From the NCBI GenBank assembly GCA_002392505.1, contig DGHD01000038.1, positions 6,422 through 12,072 of the forward strand: a DNA stretch of 5,651 nucleotides, written 5' to 3'. Both the position numbers and the translations under genes were made by a program. The notes beneath the pieces were generated by a model that made no database searches, had not been told where the DNA came from, and saw only the letters and a program-made list of their open reading frames with translations. Source of the stretch: Christensenella sp. UBA3857 (GTDB taxonomy: Bacteria > Bacillota > Clostridia > Christensenellales > CAG-138). Within the stretch, counting starts at the first letter, position 1. The number at the start of each line of letters is the position of its first letter. Positions 1 through 5,560 of the stretch are shown here, piece by piece.

Positions 1-132
1 CAGGAGCCGACGCAGGAGCCTACGCAGGAGCCCACACAGGAGCCGACTCAGGAGCCGACTCAGAAGCCCACTCAGGAGCCTACTCAGGAGCCCACGCAGG
101 AACCGACCCAGCAGCCCACGCAGCAGCCGACG
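1..132 (+). repeat. 12-bp tandem repeat encoding a QEPT linker (11 units)
   Basis: Eleven contiguous 12-base units read CAG-GAG-CCN-ACN in frame. One unit is QKPT (61-72) and the last two are QQPT (109-132). The third bases vary (ccg, cct, ccc; acg, aca, act, acc), so protein sequence is conserved more than DNA. The array probably continues upstream. It encodes an extended Pro/Thr-rich spacer; unit gain or loss would change linker length without shifting the frame. Confidence 0.95.
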
Positions 133-732
133 ACCCCGCCCGTTCCCGGCGACGATCAGGCGGTCTTTGACGACGCCGTGTTCATCGGCAACTCCATATT
201 CGAGGGGCTTTACAGGTTCGGCATTATCACTCACGGCGTGTTTTTGACGAAGGTGGGTCTTAACGTCAACTCCTTCTACACCGATCCGCCCTCCTCCGGC
301 GGCACGAAGCCCATCTATGACGAGCTCGCCGGCGCGAATTACAAGAAGGTCATCATCAACCTCGGTCTCAACGAGGTGGGCTGGCCCAGCCAGGAGACCT
401 TCATAAACCGCTACACCAATATCGTCAACGATATCAAGACCCGTCTGCCCGGCGCAAAGGTCTACGTCGTCGCGATGACCCCCGTCACGAAGAAGTACTC
501 GAACAGCACCGGCGCGGATAACGGCATCAACATAAAGAACATCAACCGCACCAACGGCATGATAGAGTCGATGTGCGCCTCGACAGGCGCGATATACGTG
601 CCCAATCCTTCGGAGCTTTTCGATGCGGAGGGCTACCTTCCCGCAGAAGCCTCCTCGGACGGCGTGCATATGAATCTCCAGTACGATCGGATCTGGGCGG
701 CGCACATAGCCGGCTGGGTAAGATCAAACTGA
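1..732 (+). CDS. Exported SGNH/GDSL-like hydrolase, C-terminal part (5' end outside window)
   Basis: The frame is open from the first base to a TGA at 730-732, so the gene begins upstream and about 243 residues are visible. Residues 1-44 (window numbering) are eleven QEPT-type units, followed by a short Pro/Gly linker and the catalytic domain from about residue 55. The SGNH blocks can be seen. Block I is F-I-G-N-S with the presumed nucleophile Ser65, having Asn where GDSL enzymes have Asp. Block II may be the Gly of KVGLN. Block III is N-L-G-L-N-E with the Asn at 370-372. Block V is S-D-G-V-H with Asp at 658-660 and His at 667-669. The family hydrolyses ester or acetyl groups on lipids, glycans or other carbohydrates; the substrate cannot be read here. 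The repetitive linker suggests a secreted or wall-spanning enzyme, but the signal peptide is not visible. The GTG at 178 would cut off the start of the domain and is not the true start. A hairpin follows the stop. Confidence 0.85.
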   Translation, partial: QEPTQEPTQEPTQEPTQEPTQKPTQEPTQEPTQEPTQQPTQQPTTPPVPGDDQAVFDDAVFIGNSIFEGLYRFGIITHGVFLTKVGLNVNSFYTDPPSSGGTKPIYDELAGANYKKVIINLGLNEVGWPSQETFINRYTNIVNDIKTRLPGAKVYVVAMTPVTKKYSNSTGADNGINIKNINRTNGMIESMCASTGAIYVPNPSELFDAEGYLPAEASSDGVHMNLQYDRIWAAHIAGWVRSN

Positions 733-745
733 ATATACTTTGCAT

Positions 746-778
746 GGCGCGCCGAAACACGCAACCCGGCGCGCCTTT
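746..778 (+). terminator. Probable weak intrinsic terminator after the SGNH gene
   Basis: An 8-bp stem is formed by two copies of GGCGCGCC (746-753 and 768-775; the octamer is itself a palindrome) around a 14-base loop. It starts 14 bases after the TGA and is followed by TTT and a T-rich stretch (tttgattcgtt). The stem is strong but the T-tract is short and interrupted, so termination may be partial. Confidence 0.55.
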
Positions 779-805
779 GATTCGTTATATTAACAGAGGC
801 ATTAT
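777..805 (+). promoter_or_regulatory. Possible sigma-A promoter for the PstS-like gene
   Basis: TTGATT at 777-782 (4 of 6 to TTGACA) and CATTAT at 800-805 (4 of 6 to TATAAT) are separated by 17 bases in the AT-rich gap between the two genes. The predicted start would lie near 812, giving a leader of about 30 bases. The match is mediocre; other AT-rich boxes here (TATATT at 786-791 and 817-822) lack a matching -35. Confidence 0.25.
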
Positions 806-841
806 TAAGCCGTATTTATATTTTGAAAGAAGGTCATTATT

Positions 842-1825
842 ATGAAAAAAGCGATATCACTCATGATCGCACTGCTCCTTTTGGTTTCCCTTGCCGCATG
901 TGCAAACACGCCCAAGCCCGCCGACCCCACTGACGTGCCCACCGAAAAGCCCACCGAGGTCCCCACCGAGGCTCCCACCGAAACGCCTACCGAGGATCCC
1001 ATTCCCCAGGTCGAGCTTCCGCACTGCGGCATTGACGAATATCCCAAGGTGGACGGCTCCACCGCGAACATCCCCATGATGGTCAGCCTGATGCAGCTCA
1101 TCACCGGCTGCTCCGAGGATGAGGCGTCGAACAAGACCGCCGTCTCCACCACCGATTTCTCCTATGAGGAGCTTATGAACGGCAACGCCAAGATGCTCCT
1201 CGTCTATGAGGCGAGCCGCCCCACGAAGGAGAAGCTCGATCCTGAAAACACCTTCGATATGCGCCCCATCGGGCTTGACGCGCTCGTGTTCATAACCAAT
1301 ACCGACAACCCCGTCGAGTCCCTGACCATCGAGCAGATCCGCGGCATATTCAGCGGCGAGATCACCAACTGGAAGGAAGTCGGCGGGCTTGACGCGCCGA
1401 TCAACGCCTTCCAGCGCCCGGAGCTTTCCGGCAGCCAGACGCTCATGCTCAACCTCTGCATGGGCGACGTCGAAATGGCGCCCGTCGATAAGATCACCGT
1501 TTCCAACACCATGGCGGACGTTATCGACGATATCGCCGCTTACGACAACAGCGCTAACGCGATCGGCTACTCCGTGTACTATTATGCAAAGAATATGTAC
1601 ACCTATCCCAATTTGAAGTTCATCACCGTCGACGGAGTTACTCCCACCAACGAGACCATCAATTCCGGCGAGTATCCCTTCATCAACCCCTTCTACGCGA
1701 TCCTCCCGAAGGAGAACGCAGATCCCCTCGCTTCCGCGATCGTCGATTGGCTCGAATCCCGCGACGGGCAGTATTTCGTGTCCCAGTGCGGCTACGTGCC
1801 TTATATGAAGGGTATTGCTCAATAA
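842..1825 (+). CDS. PstS-like substrate-binding lipoprotein (PBP-like domain)
   Basis: The product has 327 residues. Residues 1-19 are a lipoprotein signal peptide ending in the lipobox L-A-A-C with the lipidated Cys20, so the protein should be anchored outside the membrane. A PTE-repeat linker (about 33-51) follows, then a PBP-like domain to the end. Diagnostic motifs are DGSTA (71-75), the stretch around 147-182 with LTIEQIRGIFSGEITNW, Q-R-P-E-L-S-G-S (191-198) and I-G-Y (241-243). The Arg192/Ser196-Gly197-Ser198 spacing matches the phosphate-binding R-x3-S-G-T of E. coli PstS. However, the position usually Arg in SGTR-type relatives is Gln199, so phosphate as ligand is uncertain. No permease or ATPase gene is adjacent, so it could serve a remote transporter or act as a sensor or surface protein. 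AGAAGG at 828-833 is a good ribosome binding site, 8 bases before the ATG. Confidence 0.85.
   Translation: MKKAISLMIALLLLVSLAACANTPKPADPTDVPTEKPTEVPTEAPTETPTEDPIPQVELPHCGIDEYPKVDGSTANIPMMVSLMQLITGCSEDEASNKTAVSTTDFSYEELMNGNAKMLLVYEASRPTKEKLDPENTFDMRPIGLDALVFITNTDNPVESLTIEQIRGIFSGEITNWKEVGGLDAPINAFQRPELSGSQTLMLNLCMGDVEMAPVDKITVSNTMADVIDDIAAYDNSANAIGYSVYYYAKNMYTYPNLKFITVDGVTPTNETINSGEYPFINPFYAILPKENADPLASAIVDWLESRDGQYFVSQCGYVPYMKGIAQ
938..994 (+). repeat. PTE-type linker repeat in the PstS-like lipoprotein
   Basis: Five PTE triplets, separated by one variable residue (K, V, A, T), form a flexible linker right after the lipidated N-terminus. They are encoded by approximate 12-base units of the type CCC-ACC-GAG-NNN, the same unit length as the QEPT array of the upstream gene. 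Confidence 0.85.
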
Positions 1826-1868
1826 CTGCGATCGGCTGTAAAAGCCGGGAAAGGTCATCGGTAAAAGT

Positions 1869-3065
1869 ATGAAAAGGGCATTATGTGCGATCACGGCGGC
1901 GGCGCTCATGTTCTGCCTATCCGCCTGCGCGTTCGTGCTTCCGGGCGGCTTAAGCGAGACCGAAACGCCGTCCGCCGATCCGACAGCGGCGCCCACCGCG
2001 GCGCCGACCGAGGTCCCAGCGGTCACACCCGATCCGAATGCGACCCCGCTCCCCGTCTATCCCACGCCCGGCGCGATAGGCAAGCTCTGCGAGGGACCGA
2101 TATTCCCCGAGCCCGTTAAGTATCTCGTGCTGAAGGGGGAGAGCGATCACTTCTACGTTTACAATAACATGGGCGAGCTTATAAGGAGCTTCTCCGCCGT
2201 CGACGACGAATACGCCTTCGGCTGGCCCGGTTTCTTCGGCGAGGACGGCATATGCGAAAACGTCCGCATCGCAACCGGCGAAACGGTCGAGCCCTTCGCG
2301 CTTTTCGGCGATTTCATACTGCGTACGGAGTGGTATGACGATGAAGACTGGGGCGTCAAACTGACGAGCGTTATGGATTGCGATTTCAACGAGCTGTTCA
2401 GCTTCGATCCCGACGAAGCGCCGAAGCTCGGCGAATGCGGCGGAGTGCTGCATATCGACGGCAATTATCTCGTGTTCGGGCGCAAATTCGATTGGGACTC
2501 CAGCGAGGAAAAGATGGATTACCTGTACGATCCCGTGCTCTATGACGAGCATGGGAACGTGCTCCGCACCGTCGATCCCGAGCCCTTCGGCAAGATCTAC
2601 GGCGTGTTCGGCGGCAAATACATAATCGGCGGCACCGTCAAGGAAGGCTGTGAAGGCTATTGGTACGACGAGTACGATCTCTCGCTCTTCACGCTCGACG
2701 GCGAGGTCGTTATGTCGGACATACGTCCCGAATGGAGCTCGTCGTTCTGCGCCGACGATGAGTTGTCGCAGGGGATACTCCTTTCGACCGATTGGCTTAC
2801 CGATAAAAACGGCGTAAAGCGCGGCGCGGATCTTAACGCGGTCGACGAGATACCCGACATAACGGAACGCGACCGGCTGAACCTCAGATACGGCAATCTG
2901 GACTCGTATATGGAGGAACGCGGTCTCGACGCGATAAGCTGGGGAACGGTCTATGCCGGCGTCAGAACTACTGACGGCGAATGGCTGTTCAGGATCTACG
3001 ACCCGAGATTCGCCTCCGATTCCGACGCGGAAAAAGCCCAGTACGGAGTATGGGGCTGGGAATAA
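1869..3065 (+). CDS. Surface lipoprotein of unknown family, possible beta-propeller
   Basis: The product has 398 residues. Residues 1-19 are a signal peptide with lipobox L-S-A-C and lipidated Cys20. Residues about 33-66 are a Pro/Thr/Ala-rich linker (PTAAPTAAPTEVP). The rest is rich in aromatic and acidic residues and appears soluble. I do not recognise a named family. Short aromatic-strand-plus-turn motifs recur: YNNMGELIRSF (98-108), DCDFNELFSF (170-179), LYDEHGNVLRTV (224-235) and LFTLDGEVVMSD (273-284). Each is followed by a strand-like stretch, which resembles WG/PQQ-type propeller blades; this is an inference. No catalytic motif is visible. It starts 43 bases after the PstS-like stop with no terminator between, so the two are probably cotranscribed and may form a surface complex. 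The nearest purine-rich site, AAAGG at 1850-1854, is 14 bases from the ATG, which is a long spacing. The start is nevertheless supported by the signal peptide. Confidence 0.75.
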   Translation: MKRALCAITAAALMFCLSACAFVLPGGLSETETPSADPTAAPTAAPTEVPAVTPDPNATPLPVYPTPGAIGKLCEGPIFPEPVKYLVLKGESDHFYVYNNMGELIRSFSAVDDEYAFGWPGFFGEDGICENVRIATGETVEPFALFGDFILRTEWYDDEDWGVKLTSVMDCDFNELFSFDPDEAPKLGECGGVLHIDGNYLVFGRKFDWDSSEEKMDYLYDPVLYDEHGNVLRTVDPEPFGKIYGVFGGKYIIGGTVKEGCEGYWYDEYDLSLFTLDGEVVMSDIRPEWSSSFCADDELSQGILLSTDWLTDKNGVKRGADLNAVDEIPDITERDRLNLRYGNLDSYMEERGLDAISWGTVYAGVRTTDGEWLFRIYDPRFASDSDAEKAQYGVWGWE

Positions 3066-3083
3066 ACTAATAAAATGGAAACA

Positions 3084-3119
3084 GGGTGCTCGATTTTTTA
3101 CCGGGCACCCCTTTTTTTT
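3084..3119 (+). terminator. Strong intrinsic terminator
   Basis: A 9-bp stem pairs GGGTGCTCG (3084-3092) with CGGGCACCC (3102-3110), with one T-G wobble and a 9-base loop. After one C comes an uninterrupted run of eight T (3112-3119). It begins 19 bases after the TAA of the second lipoprotein and closes the surface-protein block. Confidence 0.93.
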
Positions 3120-3134
3120 GCCGCCGTTTTGCGG

Positions 3135-3140
3135 TATAAT
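3135..3140 (+). promoter_or_regulatory. -10 box (TATAAT) of the ECF-rmuC operon
   Basis: A perfect TATAAT lies directly after the terminator. No good -35 is present: at 17-base spacing the site falls in the T-run (3112-3117), and TTGCCG at 3118-3123 is too close. Transcription should start around 3146-3148. That falls on the ATG at 3147, making that codon an unlikely start unless the mRNA is leaderless. Confidence 0.6.
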
Positions 3141-3170
3141 CAGGGCATGAAAAACAAAGGCGAAAAAACA

Positions 3171-3692
3171 ATGAACGACAGCCGCATAAGGGCGCTCGCC
3201 CTGCACGGCATATTTGCTGCTGCGATAGCGGTGCTGACGCTGTTTGCGTCGATCCCGCTCCCCGCAGGCTCCTCGGGGGCGTATCTTAACGCGGGCGACG
3301 CGGCCGTTTACGCGGCGGCATGGGCGCTCGGTCCCGTCGGCGGCGCCATCGCGGCGGGGATAGGCTCCGCGCTCGCGGATATCCTGCACGGGGCGATAAT
3401 CTACGCTCCGGCGACGCTCATAATAAAGGCGCTCATGGGGCTCGTCTGCGGGCTGCTTATCAAGCGCCTGCGCCTTGCCGCGCCGGCGATCGCAGGGCTC
3501 ATTATGCCTGCCGGGTATTTCGCGTATGAGTTCTTCATCGCGCGGGAGGCGGCGTTGTTCGGGCTCTGGACGAACATGATCCAGTACGTTTTCGGCGCCG
3601 TCGCGGGGATCGTGCTGATACTTGCATTGAGCCGCGTTTTCCCGAAAAAGGACATTAAGGCGAAGGATAAGACCGAACATAAGGAGGAATAA
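3171..3692 (+). CDS. ECF transporter S component (substrate-binding membrane subunit)
   Basis: The product has 173 residues and is very hydrophobic, with about five to six membrane segments (roughly 8-28, 44-68, 77-96, 103-123, 133-154) and a charged C-terminal tail. The pattern N-A-G-D (40-43), A-L-G-P-V-G-G (52-58), A-L-A-D-I-L-H-G (67-74) and A-P-A-T-L-I-I-K (79-86) is typical of the PF07155-type S components. These bind a vitamin or other micronutrient and dock with a shared EcfA-EcfA'-EcfT module, which is not encoded here. The substrate cannot be told and no riboswitch is visible upstream. Start choice: in-frame ATGs exist at 3075, 3147 and 3171. The first lies before the terminator and promoter and the second sits at the predicted transcription start. 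The third has AAAGG (3156-3160) 10 bases upstream and begins with a normal short N-terminus. Confidence 0.8.
   Translation: MNDSRIRALALHGIFAAAIAVLTLFASIPLPAGSSGAYLNAGDAAVYAAAWALGPVGGAIAAGIGSALADILHGAIIYAPATLIIKALMGLVCGLLIKRLRLAAPAIAGLIMPAGYFAYEFFIAREAALFGLWTNMIQYVFGAVAGIVLILALSRVFPKKDIKAKDKTEHKEE
3681..3687 (+). promoter_or_regulatory. Shine-Dalgarno of rmuC inside the upstream gene
   Basis: AAGGAGG is an excellent ribosome binding site, 8 bases before the rmuC ATG at 3696. It lies within the last codons of the S-component gene, whose TAA ends 3 bases before rmuC, so the two genes are probably translationally coupled. Confidence 0.9.
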
Positions 3693-3695
3693 GCT

Positions 3696-5048
3696 ATGGA
3701 GACATGGCAGTTCATAGTGCTCATAGCGGCGGTGCTCCTCTCGGGGGCGGCGGCGGTCGCGGCGATAATACTTACCCGCAGGCGTGAGAACGTCGGCGAT
3801 CTTCTCATAACCTACAAGAACGAGAACGAGCGGAACATCGACCGCGCAAAGAAGGACATCTCCGAGGATATGGAGCAGCAGATGCGCTACCTCGGCGAGA
3901 ATATCCGCGTCGCGCAGAAGGGCTCCGAGGAGCAGCTTTCCGCCAAACAGGACGCGTTTTTCGGGCTCATGACCGAGAAGCAGAACGCCATCAGTATGAG
4001 CCTTGAGGTCAGCGCCAAAACGACGGAGGACCGCTTCCGCACGTTCGAGGCGAAGAACGCCGCCGACCTCAACGAGATAAGGGAGACCATGGAGCGAAGG
4101 CTCTCGAGCATACAGGCGGAGAACGACAAGCACCTTGACGACGTGCGCGATACCGTGAAAAAGAGCCTTGACGAGGTCAGGGGAGTGGTCGACGAGAAGC
4201 TGCAGGAAACGCTCAATTCCCGCATCACGGAGAGCTTCAAGCTCGTAAACGACAGGCTATCGGAGGTCTACCAGGGGCTCGGCGAAATGAAGACACTCGC
4301 CGCCGGCGTGGGCGATCTTAAAAAGGTGCTCTCGAACGTTAAGACGAGGGGCACCCTCGGCGAGGTGCAGCTCGGCGCCATACTCGAGGAGATACTCGCC
4401 CCCGAGCAGTACGTCAAAAACTTCGATGCAAAGGGCAAAAATCAGGAGCGCGTCGAGTATGCCGTCCGCCTTCCCGGCGACGGGGAAGCGCCCGTGTATC
4501 TGCCCATCGATTCCAAATTCCCTTCCGACGCATACGTTCAGCTTGCAGACGCTTACGAATCGGGCGACCCAGCCCAGGTGCAGGCGGCGCAAAAGCGGCT
4601 TGCGGACGTCATTATGAAATTCGCGCGGGATATCCGCGATAAGTACATCGAGCCCCCCCGCACGACGGAGTTTGCCGTAATGTTCCTCCCGACGGAGGGC
4701 ATCTATGCGGAGGTCGTCCGCCTCGGCATGGTCGAAAAGCTCCAGCGTGAGGCGCGCGTCAACGTCGCCGGTCCATCCACTATGGCGGCGCTGCTTAATT
4801 CACTCCGCATGGGCTTCTCGATAGTCGCCATGCAGAAACGCTCCGGCGAGGCTTGGCAGGTGCTCGGCGCGGTCAAGGCGGAATTCGAGAATTTCGAGTC
4901 CGTCCTCGCCTCCGCCCAGAAGCGTTTGAGCGGCGCCAGCGACGAGCTTGAAAAGCTCATCGGCACCCGCACCCGCGCTATATTGAGGAAGCTCCGCGAC
5001 GTCGAATCCCTCCCCGCGCAGGACGAAGGGAAACTGATAACGGAATAA
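3696..5048 (+). CDS. rmuC: RmuC-family DNA recombination protein
   Basis: The product has 450 residues, the usual size range for RmuC. One membrane segment at about 5-27 is followed by a basic RRR stop, then a long charged coiled coil (about 40-195), then the conserved RmuC domain. Landmarks are KTRGTLGEVQLGAILEEIL (216-234), LPIDSKFPSDAY (269-280), FLPTEGIYAEV (330-340) and A-G-P-S-T-M-A-A-L-L-N-S-L-R-M-G-F (358-374). The domain is regarded as nuclease-like; Asp272 and Lys274 of DSKFP, with Glu223, are candidates for the active site (inference). In E. coli RmuC limits recombination at inverted repeats; its biochemistry is poorly known. It is the second gene of an operon with the S component, and I see no functional link between them. 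The final codons and stop lie in a duplicated stretch adjoining a palindromic element. Confidence 0.93.
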   Translation: METWQFIVLIAAVLLSGAAAVAAIILTRRRENVGDLLITYKNENERNIDRAKKDISEDMEQQMRYLGENIRVAQKGSEEQLSAKQDAFFGLMTEKQNAISMSLEVSAKTTEDRFRTFEAKNAADLNEIRETMERRLSSIQAENDKHLDDVRDTVKKSLDEVRGVVDEKLQETLNSRITESFKLVNDRLSEVYQGLGEMKTLAAGVGDLKKVLSNVKTRGTLGEVQLGAILEEILAPEQYVKNFDAKGKNQERVEYAVRLPGDGEAPVYLPIDSKFPSDAYVQLADAYESGDPAQVQAAQKRLADVIMKFARDIRDKYIEPPRTTEFAVMFLPTEGIYAEVVRLGMVEKLQREARVNVAGPSTMAALLNSLRMGFSIVAMQKRSGEAWQVLGAVKAEFENFESVLASAQKRLSGASDELEKLIGTRTRAILRKLRDVESLPAQDEGKLITE

Positions 5049-5104
5049 AAAGGCTTCCCCCGGTGGACATGATAACGGAATAAAAAAAGGCTTCCCCCCG
5101 GTGG
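5035..5104 (+). repeat. Tandem duplication of the rmuC 3' end plus half a palindrome
   Basis: Copy 1 (5035-5066) and copy 2 (5070-5104) both read TGATAACGGAATAA, then an A-run, GGCTT, a C-run and GGTGG. They differ only in homopolymer length (five against seven A after the T; five against six C) and are separated by ACA. The period is 35 bases. Copy 1 contains the real end and TAA of rmuC. Copy 2 carries a second, out-of-frame copy of these codons. Copy 1 stops exactly where the second arm of the palindrome would begin. Confidence 0.93.
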
Positions 5105-5110
5105 GGAAGC
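5082..5110 (-). terminator. Intrinsic-terminator-like hairpin on the minus strand
   Basis: GCTTCCCC (5090-5097) pairs perfectly with GGGGAAGC (5103-5110) around the 5-base loop CCGGT. Read on the minus strand, the hairpin is followed at once by seven T (complement of 5082-5088), the form of a rho-independent terminator. On the plus strand there is no T-run after it. No minus-strand gene lies to its right within the window, so it may be a property of the repeat element and not a gene terminator. Confidence 0.5.
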
Positions 5111-5187
5111 TCCGCGTAAGCGGTGATGAGGGGTCTATTATCAGGGATTTCCCAAAAGGAAATCCCTCCGTTTTCAAAAGGGAAAAC
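5089..5187 (+). repeat. REP-like array of four consecutive stem-loops
   Basis: Hairpin 1 is GCTTCCCC/GGGGAAGC (5090-5097, 5103-5110). Hairpin 2 is CCGC/GCGG (5112-5115, 5120-5123) closing a GTAA loop, a GNRA-type tetraloop in RNA. Hairpin 3 is AGGGATTTCC/GGAAATCCCT (5143-5152, 5158-5167), a perfect 10-bp stem with loop CAAAA; CCGTTTT follows it, so it could act as a weak plus-strand terminator for the rmuC operon. Hairpin 4 is GTTTTC/GAAAAC (5170-5175, 5182-5187) with loop AAAAGG. About two thirds of this 99-base stretch can pair locally. It fills the space between rmuC and the DUF559 gene and looks like a dispersed palindromic element or a structured leader; which of the two cannot be told from one copy. 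Confidence 0.75.
5177..5182 (+). promoter_or_regulatory. Ribosome binding site of the DUF559 gene, in a hairpin loop
   Basis: AAAGGG, 9 bases before the ATG at 5192, is the only reasonable ribosome binding site and decides this start over GTG 5123 or ATG 5126, which lie inside the palindromes. It occupies the loop and the first stem base of hairpin 4, so it would stay largely exposed even when the stem forms. Confidence 0.6.
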
Positions 5188-5191
5188 ACAT

Positions 5192-5560
5192 ATGCGAACA
5201 CCTGTCGATCCATCAAAAAAGGCATTTTCGCGCGAGCTTCGCAGATCGATGACACGGGAAGAAAAGCATGTCTGGTATGATTGCTTGAAAAGGCTTCCCT
5301 ATACGTTCTGCCGCCAAAAGCCGATAGGAAAGTACATAGTTGATTTCTTCTGTGCGGAGGCTGCCCTCGTGATAGAGATCGACGGTTCGCAGCATTATTC
5401 TGAAAGCGGCAGAGACAACGACGCCGAAAGGGACGGATTCTTGTCTTCCGTCGGTCTGGAGGTTGTCAGATATACGAACCATGATGTGAACACAAACTTT
5501 GAAGGCGTCTATAACGATATTTCCCGCCGTTTGGCGGAGCGAATCACGGACAAAAAATGA
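5192..5560 (+). CDS. DUF559 / Vsr-like PD-(D/E)XK endonuclease
   Basis: The product has 122 residues, the usual size of stand-alone DUF559 (PF04480) proteins, which share the fold of the very-short-patch repair endonuclease Vsr. Motifs in order are R-x-M-T-x-E-E with Glu24 and W28 (18-28), F-C-R-Q-K-P-I-G (39-46), Y-I-V-D-F-F-C with Asp51 (48-54), I-E-I-D-G-S-Q-H with Glu62, Asp64 and His68 (61-68), D-x-E-R-D (77-81), and V-V-R-Y (91-94). The PD-(D/E)XK core thus appears complete, so the gene is probably intact and active; its DNA target is unknown. The translated stretch upstream of Met 5192 is not conserved-looking and corresponds to the palindromes. GC is about 49% over 5221-5520, against about 63% in three sampled lines of rmuC, and codons are more AT-rich, which suggests transfer. 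It stands directly behind the stem-loop array with no other partner gene visible. Confidence 0.88.
   Translation: MRTPVDPSKKAFSRELRRSMTREEKHVWYDCLKRLPYTFCRQKPIGKYIVDFFCAEAALVIEIDGSQHYSESGRDNDAERDGFLSSVGLEVVRYTNHDVNTNFEGVYNDISRRLAERITDKK

Noticed and set aside
1..132. Possible CRISPR-like array
   Set aside because: The 12-base units are contiguous, without spacers, and in frame with a protein; they encode a linker.
857..2026. 389-codon minus-strand frame with GAAVGAAVG- and GGLGGDLGG-like repeats
   Set aside because: The repeats are the antisense of the PTE and APT linker codons of the two lipoproteins; the frame lies over the PstS-like gene and has no convincing start.
3075..3170. N-terminal extension of the S component from ATG 3075 or 3147
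   Set aside because: The extension would be translated through a terminator hairpin and the -10 box; neither ATG has a properly placed ribosome binding site.
3066..3170. Riboswitch upstream of the ECF S component
   Set aside because: After the terminator and the -10 box only about 24 leader bases remain, too few for any known vitamin riboswitch.
1950..4133. 727-codon open frame on the minus strand
   Set aside because: It crosses two confident plus-strand genes, a strong terminator and a promoter, and its Arg/Glu/His-rich translation has no domain-like order. It is an antisense shadow of GC-rich coding sequence.
5123..5191. Longer DUF559 start at GTG 5123 or ATG 5126
   Set aside because: The extra 22-23 residues are a translation of the stem-loop array, and family members normally begin close to Met 5192, which has its own ribosome binding site.
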